DNA from: Phytoactinopolyspora alkaliphila
GTDB taxonomy: Bacteria > Actinomycetota > Actinomycetes > Jiangellales > Jiangellaceae
Assembly: GCF_010550695.1 (NCBI RefSeq)
Contig: NZ_JAAGOB010000009.1
Location: forward strand, 173,467-237,466
Reading direction: 5' to 3'
Length of the DNA stretch: 64,000 nt
Position numbers and translations under genes: made by a program. The notes under the pieces are model-generated. The model searched no databases. It saw only the letters and a program-made list of their open reading frames with translations, and was not told the DNA's origin. Shown one piece after another: positions 9,315-17,230 of the stretch; the stretch's first letter is position 1, and each line of letters begins with the position of its first letter.

Positions 9315-10265
9315 TCACTTGAGCCCGGTCGTAGCGATGCCTTGGACCAGGACCTTCTGACCGATGGCGAAGGCGAGGATGAGGATGAGGGGCACGATAG
9401 AGACGACACTCATGGCGAACATCGCTCCGAATGACGACGTCGACTGAGCGTCGATGAACGACAGCAGCGCAATTGGCACGGTGTACAGCTGTGGATCAGT
9501 CAGGTAGATGAGCTGGGAGAAGAAATCGTTCCACGTCCAGATGAAGGTGAAGATCGCGGTGGCGGCTAGTGCGGGCGTCATGAGCGGCAAAATGATCAGG
9601 GCGAAGATCCGGCCATGACCCGCCCCGTCGATACGTGCTGCATCGTCGAGGTCGCGGGACAGGGCCCGAATGAACTGGACCATGAGGAAGACGAAGAAGG
9701 CGTCGGTGGCCAACAACTTGGGCACGATGAGCGGCCAGAACGAGTTCACGAGGTCCGCCTGTGCCCAAAGGATGTACTGGGGCACGATGACGATGTGCAC
9801 GGGCAGCATGATCGTGATGAGCATGTAGGCAAACGCAGGCCGCTGGAAGCGAAAACGCAGCCTTGCAAAGGCGTACGCCGCCAACGAGCAGCTCACCAAG
9901 TTCCCGATGATCGAGCCACCGACCACGAGCCCGGAGTTAAGCAAGTAGACGGTGAACGGCCGACCCAACGCCGTCCAGCCGTACGTGTAGTTCTCGACAT
10001 GGAACGTCGTGGGCATGATCGACGCGTTGCCGAAGATCTGACCGTCCGGGCGCAGCGAGCTCACAAGCATCCAGAGCACTGGGTACAGCATCGTGAAGAC
10101 TGCCGCCATGAGCAGTGCATGCTTCACCGCACGTCGGGCAATGCGCTTGAGTCGTGTCCTGTCCCAGCCTCGGAACCGTGGCTGTCGCACCATGTCAGCA
10201 TCGTCCACGGCTCCTGGACGGTCCGCGGAGCGGCTGGCCGGGCGGACGTTGGAGTCAGTCGGCAT
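9315..10265 (-). CDS. Carbohydrate ABC transporter permease (MalG/LacG type)
   Basis: 316 residues with six predicted membrane segments and the EAA cytoplasmic loop (DLDDAARIDGAGHGRIFALIILPLM), which contacts the ATPase. The start of MPTDSNVRPASRS at 10265 overlaps the end of the frameshifted upstream permease (stop at 10255-10257). The binding-protein gene follows after 28 bases. No ATP-binding subunit is encoded nearby. In actinomycetes such importers often share one MsiK-type ATPase encoded elsewhere, which I infer here. Confidence 0.9.
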   Translation of the reverse strand: MPTDSNVRPASRSADRPGAVDDADMVRQPRFRGWDRTRLKRIARRAVKHALLMAAVFTMLYPVLWMLVSSLRPDGQIFGNASIMPTTFHVENYTYGWTALGRPFTVYLLNSGLVVGGSIIGNLVSCSLAAYAFARLRFRFQRPAFAYMLITIMLPVHIVIVPQYILWAQADLVNSFWPLIVPKLLATDAFFVFLMVQFIRALSRDLDDAARIDGAGHGRIFALIILPLMTPALAATAIFTFIWTWNDFFSQLIYLTDPQLYTVPIALLSFIDAQSTSSFGAMFAMSVVSIVPLILILAFAIGQKVLVQGIATTGLK

Positions 10266-11191
10266 AGTGAACCCAATACTTCGAGAGCCAGAAGTTGACC
10301 GCGGTGAACGCGCCGATGATCAACACGAGAAGCCAGGCGAGCGCTGATGCATAGCCCATCCGGAAGGACGTGAACCCTTCCTGATACAGGTAGAGCGTGT
10401 AGAACAACAGCGAGTCGGAAGGTCCGCCCGTGCCGCCCGAGACGACGAACGCCTGGGTGAAGGACGAAGAAAGAGTTGATCATGGCGAGCACGAGGTTGA
10501 AGAAGATGAACGGCGTCAACAGCGGCAACGTGATCGCCCGGAATCGGCGCCATGGTCCTGCACCGTCGGTTGCGGCAGCCTCATAGAGCTCGGTTGGAAT
10601 CTGTCGCAGGCCGGCCAGGAAGATCACCATGGGCGACCCGAAGGTCCAGATGTGCAGGAGGATGATCGTTCCAAGAGCGGTATTCGGGCTCCCGATCCAA
10701 CTCGTCGTTGTGTGGATGCCGAAAAGCCCGAGCAAGGTATTCACCAGTCCGGTGCCCCCGAACACCAGGCGCCACAGCACTGCGATCGCTACTGATGCGC
10801 CCAGCATGCTAGGCAGGTAGAACGCCGCGCGATAGATCGACCTGCCCCGCAGGCCGCGGTCGAGCAACAGCGCGAGCCCAAGAGCCGTGAGAAGCTGCCC
10901 CGGCACGCCGATCACCACGTATCTGAAGGTCACCGCCAGCGCCGAGTGCAGCCGTGTGTCGTCGACCATGCGCTCGAAATTTGCCGTACCAACCCAGTTT
11001 GCATTCTGGAGCAGGTTGTAGTCGGTGAATGCGAGATACAGCGATGCGACGATCGGGCCGAGGGTCAGCGCTGCTGCACCCAGCACCCAGGGCGCCAGGA
11101 AGGCCAAAGCCGTACGGTTGTCCGGGGTTGCCTGCGTTTGGCGCGCCTTAGTAGAGCGGCGAGCGAGCCGTTTCACCTCGGCGACGGACAT
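10255..11191 (-). pseudogene. Carbohydrate ABC transporter permease (MalF/LacF type), frameshifted
   Basis: Starts at ATG 11191 after GGAGGTG. The first reading frame gives a normal permease through the EAA loop (LYEAAATDGAGPWRRF) to MINSFFV. Then the frame is lost by one extra base near 10462 (run of two G on the plus strand). In the next frame the protein continues perfectly: FTQAFVVSGGTGGPSD...RMGYASALAWLL...LSKYWVHYAD and stop at 10255. So one single-base indel separates an otherwise complete 310-residue permease. This may be a real mutation or a sequencing error. Confidence 0.85.
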
Positions 11192-11228
11192 AACACCTCC
11201 ACTTTGCGGCAGAAAGCCTCTTGGTAGT

Positions 11229-11238
11229 GATACGTATC
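11229..11238. promoter_or_regulatory. GATACGTATC palindrome, probable operator of the sugar operon
   Basis: A 10-base perfect palindrome lies about 38 bases upstream of the first permease gene. It shares GATACGTA with the large inverted repeat at 3168-3201 next to the LacI-type regulator. Common control of both sites by that regulator is inferred from the shared core. Confidence 0.5.
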
Positions 11239-11363
11239 GGTGACGTGGATCGCTACTTTGATGCACTGTCACGTTTCTGTCAAGCAGCCCACCATGCAAA
11301 CGTCCCCCTGCGATCGGGGCCGCGCCCTCACCTGCGTTTCCGCTGGCGAGTGTGATCTACCAG

Positions 11364-11416
11364 TGGTAGCCCCGACGGGATTCGAAACCCGCGCTGCCGT
11401 CTTGAGAGGGCGGCAT
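11364..11416 (-). repeat. tRNA-Glu 3'-half remnant, copy 1 (att-like)
   Basis: Read on the minus strand this is an anticodon arm with loop CTCTCAA, variable region, T arm and acceptor 3' strand ending in CGGGGCTACCA. It is the 3' half of a tRNA-Glu(CTC). This copy is the most degraded: an extra T in the T loop and changed stem bases. A damaged version of the flanking hairpin seen in copies 2 and 3 lies at about 11318-11360. There is no 5' half, so it is not a tRNA gene but a former attachment site at the left edge of an integrated element. Confidence 0.75.
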
Positions 11417-11599
11417 GCCTACGCCGAGCACACATAGGATGACCTGCAACGATGCTTACTCGACGGCCGCGCAGACGGAAACTTGGGCACGCATTCGACA
11501 CAAACTGTCGACGACGACCGGAGACAGCTGGCTACTGTCGTCCGTCAGCACGCCGTCGGTACACCACTAACGGAACATCCGCTGGGCTATGGTGAGGGC

Positions 11600-11934
11600 A
11601 TGAGCACGCCGCTGAACCGCTACCCGGCGGTCACCCGACACCACCGGCCGCCGACCCGGCCGCCATCCGGGCACGTCTGAGCTGGCGGGTCGCCGTCGAG
11701 TTCGACACCGAATGGGACATCGTCCTGGAGTGGGCCAAGCAATCCAAGGACCTCACCGGCGTGCATGAGTTTCTCCGCAAGTGGCAGCACATCGCACACA
11801 CCGAGACCACGGATCCGGGCTCGTACTTCCGCGTGCTGGCCAAGGCCGAACAGATCACTCATACCGGCCACAACCCCGACACCGTCCCCGCAGAGCAGAT
11901 GCACGAACTCATCCGGCAACGCTTGAGTTCGTAG
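11600..11934 (+). pseudogene. DUF6247-family protein, frameshifted copy
   Basis: The same gene occurs at 31411. Here one C is missing after the first four codons (ACGCC-GCTG versus ACGCCCGCTG), so the ATG 11600 frame runs only to MSTPLNRYPAV...GHV. The downstream frame keeps the whole DUF6247 body (EFDTEWDIVLEWAKQSK, AKAEQITHTGHNPDTVP, ELIRQRL) up to TAG 11932-11934. DUF6247 genes commonly precede small RelE-like genes in actinobacteria and are thought to be antitoxin-like. A decayed partner follows three bases downstream. Confidence 0.75.
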
Positions 11935-11936
11935 AT

Positions 11937-12196
11937 GTGTACCGCCTCATCCCGGACGCAGCCGTACTCGGACCAACTCGCCGCACTCCCTGACCGAGGA
12001 CGCACTAGCTGCCTACGCCGATGTCCTCGACGTTCTCCAGCTCACACCATGGAACGGCCGACCCCAGCACGAGGCAGACCCGAACGGCGCAGTAAGGTGG
12101 TGGCCGTTCGGCCCCGACCACGCAGGTCAGGTCATCTACCTCATCCACGAGGAACAACAAGAAGTCCACCTGCTGCTCATCCAATGGCTCGGCTGA
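11937..12196 (+). pseudogene. RelE-like toxin remnant partnered with DUF6247
   Basis: GTG 11937 begins VYRLIPDAAVL. After at least two frameshifts the sequence continues ALAAYADVLDVLQLTPWNG, then AVRWWPFGPDHAGQVIYLI and VHLLLIQWLG and stop at 12194-12196. The order (YRLIPDA, LTPWNG, a central FG block, IYLI..., LLLIQW) matches small RelE/ParE-like proteins found after DUF6247 genes in actinobacteria. The toxin role is inferred from fold resemblance and pairing. Multiple indels make it inactive. Confidence 0.6.
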
Positions 12197-12964
12197 CGCC
12201 GTCATCCGGCACGCCATCGACAACTGGCCAAAGTCCTGCCTCCAGCGCCGGTCGCCCTGGCGCAAACCACGCTCGTCAGTGCGAGCAAAGTCTCCGCAGA
12301 CTAGCGCGCTCACTGCCTCATCCACGATCTGGAAACCGCCTTACGTCACGCCACTGCTGCGTTGGGGTCACGAGCCGAACCCAAAACGAACACCCTGGTC
12401 CGCTGATCTGCCGATTCGTTGTCGAGCTGGGCTGAAAATTGCGCGCCAAACCCTGGGGACAGTCCTCAGCGGTGTAGGGAGTTCCGCACCGCGGCACAAC
12501 GCTGGGAAAGTCGGTCTCAGGCCCCGTGACGCAACTCGCCGAATTCGCCGAGACCTTCACAAGAACCGATCGGGACGACAGCCACGCAAGGCGCCCTGCA
12601 CCTCGCCATCCACGATCTCCTCGGCAGCCAATCGTCCCGCAGCCGCCAGCCAGCGTCACTCCCGAGTGCATGACGGTCACGTAAAGACCGGGCCTAAGCG
12701 CACCAATGATGGGCTCCTCCGTCTCCAGGCATCGGCCGCCATCCGATGTCAGCCGAGAGGATCTCCAGCGGCGACTCTACTGCGAACATGCCACGGATGA
12801 CATCCCTCCCACGACGAGCGCTCCGGTCAAGGTCGGCACGGCTCGACCCGCCGCTACGACGATCGTCGTGGCCTCAATCTCCCCTTCGGTCGTACTTCCT
12901 CGGTGCAGCCATGGATGCCATTCTCCCTCGCTAGATCGACAACCTCCGGGAGATCCAGGACGGT
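12197..12964. other. Decayed region without an intact gene
   Basis: About 770 bases. Stretches that look like former protein sequence occur on the plus strand in changing frames (for example CLIHDLETALRHATAALG near 12320 and TQLAEFAETFTRTDRDD near 12540) but are interrupted by stops. I do not recognise the family. No intact ORF, RNA gene or repeat is evident. Confidence 0.35.
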
Positions 12965-13400
12965 TCATCGCCTACGGCACCAAAGGACAAGTCGACTCCT
13001 GTGCCTGGGCAGTACCAGGACTAGGATGGGCCGCCAAAGGACTCAAGGTAGCAAATCAAGCACAAGGAGCGGAGATGAGCTTGTTGATCTCGCTTCGTCA
13101 CCTCGGCGCCGCCATATTTTCGATGGCGAAGTCCGCTCAAACGGGTCGTACGGTGGCGGGCACCGCCCGGGCACGGGGTTCCCGAACAAGTCCGAATTTC
13201 CCGCTGACTGCTCAGACGACCGGATCATGCACGAGATCTCGGATATTGCAACGGACCCATCGCTTGCCTGGCGCGCTGGCAACAGGCCTGGCGACATCTT
13301 CGTCAGTGGAACTCGCGATGGTATCGACACTGAAGTTCTCATCCGCAACAACCAGGTCTGCACCGGCTATCCCACGAACGTCGTCAGGAATGCGCCGTGA
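12965..13400 (+). pseudogene. Rhs C-terminal remnant with EndoU-type nuclease toxin domain
   Basis: The first part (FIAYGTKGQVDSCAWAVPGL, GWAAKGLKVA) matches the pre-toxin segment of the intact Rhs protein (IIACGTEGQVDSCAWAAAG near 54285-54390). After a frameshift near 13045-13065 comes an EndoU_bacteria-type RNase domain: RRRHIFDGEV, SNGSYGGGHRPG, NKSEFP, DDRIMHEISDIATD, then VSGTRDGIDTEVLIRN and a tyrosine-containing CTGYPTNV near the end. These are the His/Gly and Lys landmarks of the family. There is no Rhs core upstream, so it is an orphan toxin tip, as left by CT/immunity module displacement. The stop overlaps the immunity gene. Confidence 0.82.
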
Positions 13401-13672
13401 GCCCTGAGGAGTACCTCGGAGCCGTCAAGGCGGTCGCCTGGGAAGCGGCTGACTACTTGCCGGCCGAACGCCTGGCTGAAGTCCATAGTCTTATCGACCA
13501 TGGAGAGCCTGCCGAGGGACTCTGCTCCTTAGCGTGGGCAATCGTCAACGAGCAGGTGCAGGTTCCGGCCGCCCTCATCAACGCGATCTACGAATTCACT
13601 GCCGAGGTGATCGAAGATGAGTTCATGCCCACCGATCTCAGGAAATTTCAGCTCTCCGACGGCGGCCGATGA
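13397..13672 (+). CDS. MafI/CdiI-like immunity protein
   Basis: 91 residues starting at GTG 13397, overlapping the toxin stop as GTGA. All-helical acidic small protein (SPEEYLGAVKAVAWEAADYL, then LIDHGEPAEGLCSLAWAIV and FMPTDLRKFQ). The DHGEPxE...LAW...P.DL pattern is that of MafI-type immunity proteins paired with EndoU/MafB toxins, and the genomic position directly after an EndoU tip supports this. It is intact while its toxin is broken, as expected if immunity is kept to resist kin. Confidence 0.7.
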   Translation: MSPEEYLGAVKAVAWEAADYLPAERLAEVHSLIDHGEPAEGLCSLAWAIVNEQVQVPAALINAIYEFTAEVIEDEFMPTDLRKFQLSDGGR

Positions 13673-13801
13673 TCCCGTGGCTTCGCCAAGCCATCACAGC
13701 GCTGCACGTCGCATTCATCGCCGCAATGGCGGTCCCCGGGGGCAGCGGCGGTCCGCGCCTGCGGGAACCGGCGCACGTCTACACCTATGTTGAGTGTTGA
13801 A

Positions 13802-14252
13802 ATGACTGAGTCGAATGTGGTCGTCCATCCTGAGCCAACATGGCGAGACAGATCAGACTTCATCATTAGTGCGGATTTATCGGAAAAGGGCCGTTCGGAG
13901 CAGCTTTGGGCACGCCAACTCGCTGACTACCGGTTTGAAGTTTGCCGTATCCCATTTTTTATGTATGACGTCGCGCTCGGAGATATCGTTGAGACCGACG
14001 AGTCGTACGATATGACCAAGGTGATTAAGAGTTCAGTTCATTCGGTATTCCGTGTCTGGTTTGGCAATTCCGGATATCCGCGCCAGGATATTGCGGACAC
14101 TGCTAACATGCGGCGCGGCGATCGAATGGTCTGCTGTGAACCTCTTAGCTGTCGATGCTGCGGATGCTAAAACGGCGGACTCCGTCCTCATATTCCTCAC
14201 TGATCAACACAATAAAGGCAAACTAACGGTTGAGACTGGAAAATCCGCCTAA
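13802..14252 (+). pseudogene. DUF4265-domain protein, frameshifted
   Basis: ATG 13802 gives VVVHPEPTWRDRSDF, then EQLWARQLADYRFEVCRIPF and MYDVALGDIVET, which matches the DUF4265 proteins at 54698 and 57541. Near 14098 a single-base shift is needed to continue into LLTCGAAIEWSAVNLLAVDA and the end VETGKSA at 14252. Family members show up as small proteins in polymorphic-toxin immunity arrays. This copy lies three genes after an EndoU tip, in a decayed version of the array seen at 54.7-59.2 kb. Confidence 0.75.
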
Positions 14253-14375
14253 TGCTGCCGACCTCGTGGACGCATGATCCCGATATCGCTCGCCAATATG
14301 ATGGCGCCGGCGGTGTTGTGCTTGGAGCCCTCGGAGACCAGGGCAGCCCATACAAGTAAACGCGAGATACATTCC

Positions 14376-14662
14376 GTGAAGCGTGGCAAGAGACGCTCCC
14401 GGCGGGAAGACCGCGGCTGAGTTGATGGCGGAGCTTTCCCACGATGAGGACTACCTACGCATGAAGGCCGCCCAGGAGGAGAAGCTGCAGGCGCGCGCGG
14501 AGGTGTTGCGCCGAGCCGAGCAACCCATCTTGAAGACCTAGCCCGTGCCGGTGTTGAGGTGTCGTCGGTGTGGGACCTGGTCAACAACTCCTAACCCTAT
14601 CCCGACGCGCTGCCGATCCTGCTGGACCATCTGCGGCGCGGCGGCTACCCCGACCGTGAACC
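14376..14662 (+). pseudogene. HEAT-repeat immunity-like protein, 5' remnant
   Basis: The DNA is closely similar to the start of the three intact HEAT-repeat genes at 55416, 56302 and 58641. It starts at GTG 14376 and carries one extra base after about 12 codons, then the AELMAELSHDEDYLRMK block and a further indel (AEQPIL.. in place of AEQPIVDDL). Similarity ends abruptly at about 14662 (GGYPDR). It is a 5' half of the gene with two frameshifts. Confidence 0.8.
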
Positions 14663-15284
14663 GCCGCCGCGAAACCTCAGGGAATCAAAGGTGGGTTCAA
14701 GCCGGGACCGGCTCGGTTCGCGCGAAGTCGCCCGTGTTTGGCAGCCGCTATGCACGGGCAGGCGCGGCTGACCTGCTCGGCGGAAGACGCGCGGCACTGC
14801 TCATCGGCGATCCGTTCGACCTGATCACGGAACTCGGGACGTCGTCGCTTGCCGCAACGCTTGCCAGCGTCGACGCGTTCGACGCAGGCGCCGATCGAGA
14901 AGGGGTACTCGCTGCGTTGCCCACTCCGCTCGCGGGGAAGGGAACCGCCTACAAGTTCGTGGCAATCCAGGCGCGTCACGGCCCGGCGTCACTCAGGAAC
15001 TCTTGCTAGGAGAGTCTGTCGAGTGCGCGACGTGGGCGTCGCCGAACGTGACATAGATCGGAGTAGCTCGTGGAGTCTGGAGACGTGGCGAGGCGGCGGC
15101 CTCGCCGCACTAGCCACGATTAGTCTCGAGGAGGACAACTGAATCACCTGTCGCGCCATGTTAGCTGGTCAGATGGCTCGCCGCGTGTGTCGTTTTAGTG
15201 CTCCGGAGGTGCGGTGTAACTCGTGAATCGCGTCGTCCGCTGTCGGCACCCGACGAGATGGAACGTAATCAGGAGGAGTTAGTC
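14663..15284. other. Region with no recognised gene
   Basis: One plus-strand frame (about 14700-15008) reads GSRYARAGAADLLGGRRAAL, then GDPFDLITELGTSSLAATL and KGTAYKFVAIQARHG before a stop at 15007-15009. It looks like genuine protein sequence fused to the HEAT remnant, but I do not know the family. The last 270 bases contain only the Shine-Dalgarno AGGAGG (15271-15276) for the leader ORF that follows. Confidence 0.3.
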
Positions 15285-15326
15285 GTGGAGCGTGTTGAGA
15301 CCAACGTGCGGCGGTCTAGGCTGTGA
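15285..15326 (+). CDS. 13-codon leader ORF coupled to the downstream gene (copy 1)
   Basis: GTG 15285 is preceded by a strong AGGAGG at 8 bases and encodes MERVETNVRRSRL. Its TGA (15324-15326) overlaps the GTG start (15323) of the next gene as GTGA. The same arrangement, with MERVATNVRRSEP and GGAGG at 8 bases, precedes the paralogue at 56996. The downstream gene has no good Shine-Dalgarno of its own, so it is probably translated by re-initiation. Whether the peptide has a role beyond coupling is unknown. Confidence 0.55.
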   Translation: MERVETNVRRSRL

Positions 15327-15742
15327 CCGACGGAATTGAGCTCGTCGACGAGGAACTGGCTCGCGAGCTGATTGCCCAGGGGTACGAGAAGACTGGGAGG
15401 CACGCTTCCAAGGGTTTCGGCGATGAGGTGACGTGCTATTCCTTCATGCACGTGTCGGTACGTGTTGTCCGCGATCGCGGCCAGTGGTTCTTTGAAGCAT
15501 CACCGACCAATGGAGTGGACTGGTTCGATGCGGACTTGTGGCACGCATGCCTCACGAACGAGACCCCGCCTGTGGAGCCGCGTGCCTCTGCGGCTCAAGC
15601 GCACCTGCTGACAAATGATCTGGCAGACCTTACAGAAACGGCACAGGAGGCACCCATGGCGACCGTAGAGCGCCTGCGGTCGCTGCGACGGGCACGTTCC
15701 CAGCAGAGGATCGGTCTCGACGTCGGAGAGGACAACAGCTAG
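15323..15742 (+). CDS. Small conserved protein of a toxin-immunity array (copy 1)
   Basis: 139 residues (MTDGIELVDEELARELIAQG...). I do not recognise the family. The paralogue at 56996-57415 is nearly collinear (YEKTG.H.SKGFGDEVTCYSF, RVVRDRGQWFFEASPTNG, WFDADLWHACLTNE). The middle looks like an alternating beta-sheet unit, and the last 40 residues are basic. Both copies sit beside DUF4265 and HEAT-repeat genes, so an immunity-type role is plausible but unproven. The start at GTG 15323 overlaps the stop of the leader ORF. Confidence 0.65.
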   Translation: MTDGIELVDEELARELIAQGYEKTGRHASKGFGDEVTCYSFMHVSVRVVRDRGQWFFEASPTNGVDWFDADLWHACLTNETPPVEPRASAAQAHLLTNDLADLTETAQEAPMATVERLRSLRRARSQQRIGLDVGEDNS

Positions 15743-15858
15743 TGGCCATGGGGCATGCGTTGGCACTGGCAAGAACAAACAAAGCGAGCATAGCGCTACG
15801 TGGTTTCCGCCTACGTCACCATGTTGATCTACAGCCTGCTGGGAGTGGAGATATCTCG

Positions 15859-16221
15859 TTGACTCGATACATGGACCGGTCCACTGTCCTGTCTCTTCTT
15901 CGTGACCGTTCCGACGAACCGTCTCGGACCTTGGCCGCTGCGCTGCGGGTCACCGATCAGACCGAGATGTTGCCCGTGACAACGATCGTACCCGCCGAAC
16001 TGGTGCCGACGTACGAAGTGCGGCTTCGCCGCAGCGAAGCAGGCGAGGGTCCCGAAACAGTCGGGCTCAGCCAATTCGTGCACTGCCTGCGGCTGGACAA
16101 CGCGACAGAGATGTTCAACATCACGAACGCCGATACGACTTGGATCGGGCTGCTCGATGCGAACGGAGTCTTTATAGCGCTCACTTGCGTCATGAGGAAC
16201 TCAACTGGCGTCCATCCGTAA
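15859..16221 (+). pseudogene. N-terminal domain of the unknown-domain/DUF4265 fusion, rest deleted
   Basis: TTG 15859 follows GGAG and gives LTRYMDRSTVLSLLRDR, then TEMLPVTTIVPAELVPTYEV and TWIGLLDANGVFIALTCV, ending NSTGVHP at TAA 16219-16221. The paralogue at 57541 continues from VHPE into DUF4265. Here GAG has become TAA, and about 390 bases of the DUF4265 part are missing. The remaining 3' end (TGATGTACGAG, then GGCCTAA and the spacer GGGCATACCCTCCAGCG) reappears immediately after 16235. So this is an internal-deletion derivative; the first domain might still fold. Confidence 0.75.
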
Positions 16222-16369
16222 CCACCTTGGCGGACAATGATGTACGAGGCTGGCCACACGGCCTAAGGAGTGGTCGGGCATACCCTCCAGCGCGCTTCGC
16301 CCTACCGCATGTCAACGGCGCCGGGCCTCGACTCATTGAAGCTCCAGTGAAGTTCCGACTGGACTTCGG

Positions 16370-16666
16370 TCAGTCGAGGCCTTCGATGATGCGGAAGTCG
16401 CGCTCGAAGCCGTCGGGGAGTTCGGCCAGCGCCTCCTGGTAGGCCGCGCTCGCGCGTGCGGCGACTGCCTTTTCGAAGCTGTCGAACTCGATCAGGACAA
16501 CGCGCTCGGCGATTCCGGCTTCGTGTGCGTCGACCCGGCTGCCGATGCTGGCGAGCACCCGCCCGCCCGCGGCCGCGACGGCTAGACCTGCCCGTTCGTT
16601 GTAGACATCAAGCGCCTCAGGGTCTGTGATGGTGGGGTAGACGCTGACCCAGTAGCCCTTGGGCAT
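16370..16666 (-). CDS. DUF1330-domain protein
   Basis: 98 residues. MPKGYWVSVYPTITDPEALD, then YNERAGLAVAAAGGRVLA, RVVLIEFDSFEKAVA and FRIIEGLD are the full pattern of the DUF1330 family, a ferredoxin-like alpha/beta-barrel dimer related to EthD and Dabb. Function is not known. It is transcribed divergently from the HxlR-type regulator at 16769, and a paired palindrome in between (16689-16750) suggests that it is the regulator's target. Confidence 0.9.
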   Translation of the reverse strand: MPKGYWVSVYPTITDPEALDVYNERAGLAVAAAGGRVLASIGSRVDAHEAGIAERVVLIEFDSFEKAVAARASAAYQEALAELPDGFERDFRIIEGLD

Positions 16667-16688
16667 GGAACCTCCAGTGTTGGAAGGG

Positions 16689-16750
16689 GTGCTTCGAATT
16701 CCGAAGCACTGCCGCGATGTGCGATACTACCGATTCGGAATTCGAAGCAC
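16689..16750. promoter_or_regulatory. Inverted repeat of two palindromic half-elements between DUF1330 and hxlR-type genes
   Basis: Arms GTGCTTCGAATTCCGAA (16689-16705) and TTCGGAATTCGAAGCAC (16734-16750) are exact reverse complements, and each arm also contains an internal near-palindrome (CTTCGAATTCCGAAG). The 28-base spacer would hold a promoter element. This is a good candidate for cooperative binding by the dimeric HxlR-type regulator; that binding is inference. Confidence 0.7.
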
Positions 16751-16768
16751 AAGAGTTGACGGAGAGTC

Positions 16769-17230
16769 ATGAACGCGTCGCCGACGCCCATGCCGGGCCG
16801 GCCGGTCCGTGGGTCCACCACGGGACGATCGTTGATGGCGGCACTGGACCTGTTCGGGCGCCGCTGGACTTTGCGCATCATCTGGGAGCTGGGGAACGAG
16901 CCGCTCGGCTTCCGGCTCCTGCAGCGGCGCTGCGACGGCATGTCGTCAAGCGTCCTGCAGCAACGGCTCAGAGAGCTCCAAGAGGCCCGGCTCGCCGAGG
17001 TGCTGCGCGACGGCAACTACACCCTCACCCCGCTCGGCCACGACGCCCGCGAGTCCCTCGGTCCGGTCATCGAGTGGTCGCGGCGGTGGGCTGCCGAGCT
17101 TGCCGACGCCCCGTCCACTGCCGCCGAGGGTGCGGCGACGGCTAGCGCAACCGGTTCTGACAGCGGTCCGCGCGCGGGACACCTCAGATTCTTGGCTCGA
17201 AACCACAGGACTGGAGACCACGGACCATGA
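16769..17230 (+). CDS. HxlR-family winged-helix regulator
   Basis: 153 residues. After a proline-rich start comes the HxlR domain (residues about 25-110): ALDLFGRRWTLRIIWEL, FRLLQRRCDGMSSSVLQQRL, EVLRDGNYTLTPLGHD and SRRWAAELA. The C-terminal 40 residues are low-complexity. The family contains redox- or electrophile-sensing dimeric regulators acting on divergent neighbours; here that neighbour is the DUF1330 gene. No cysteine is visible near the N-terminus, so thiol sensing is not indicated. It is coupled to the truncated nadC (GTG/ATG overlap at 17227-17230). Confidence 0.9.
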   Translation: MNASPTPMPGRPVRGSTTGRSLMAALDLFGRRWTLRIIWELGNEPLGFRLLQRRCDGMSSSVLQQRLRELQEARLAEVLRDGNYTLTPLGHDARESLGPVIEWSRRWAAELADAPSTAAEGAATASATGSDSGPRAGHLRFLARNHRTGDHGP

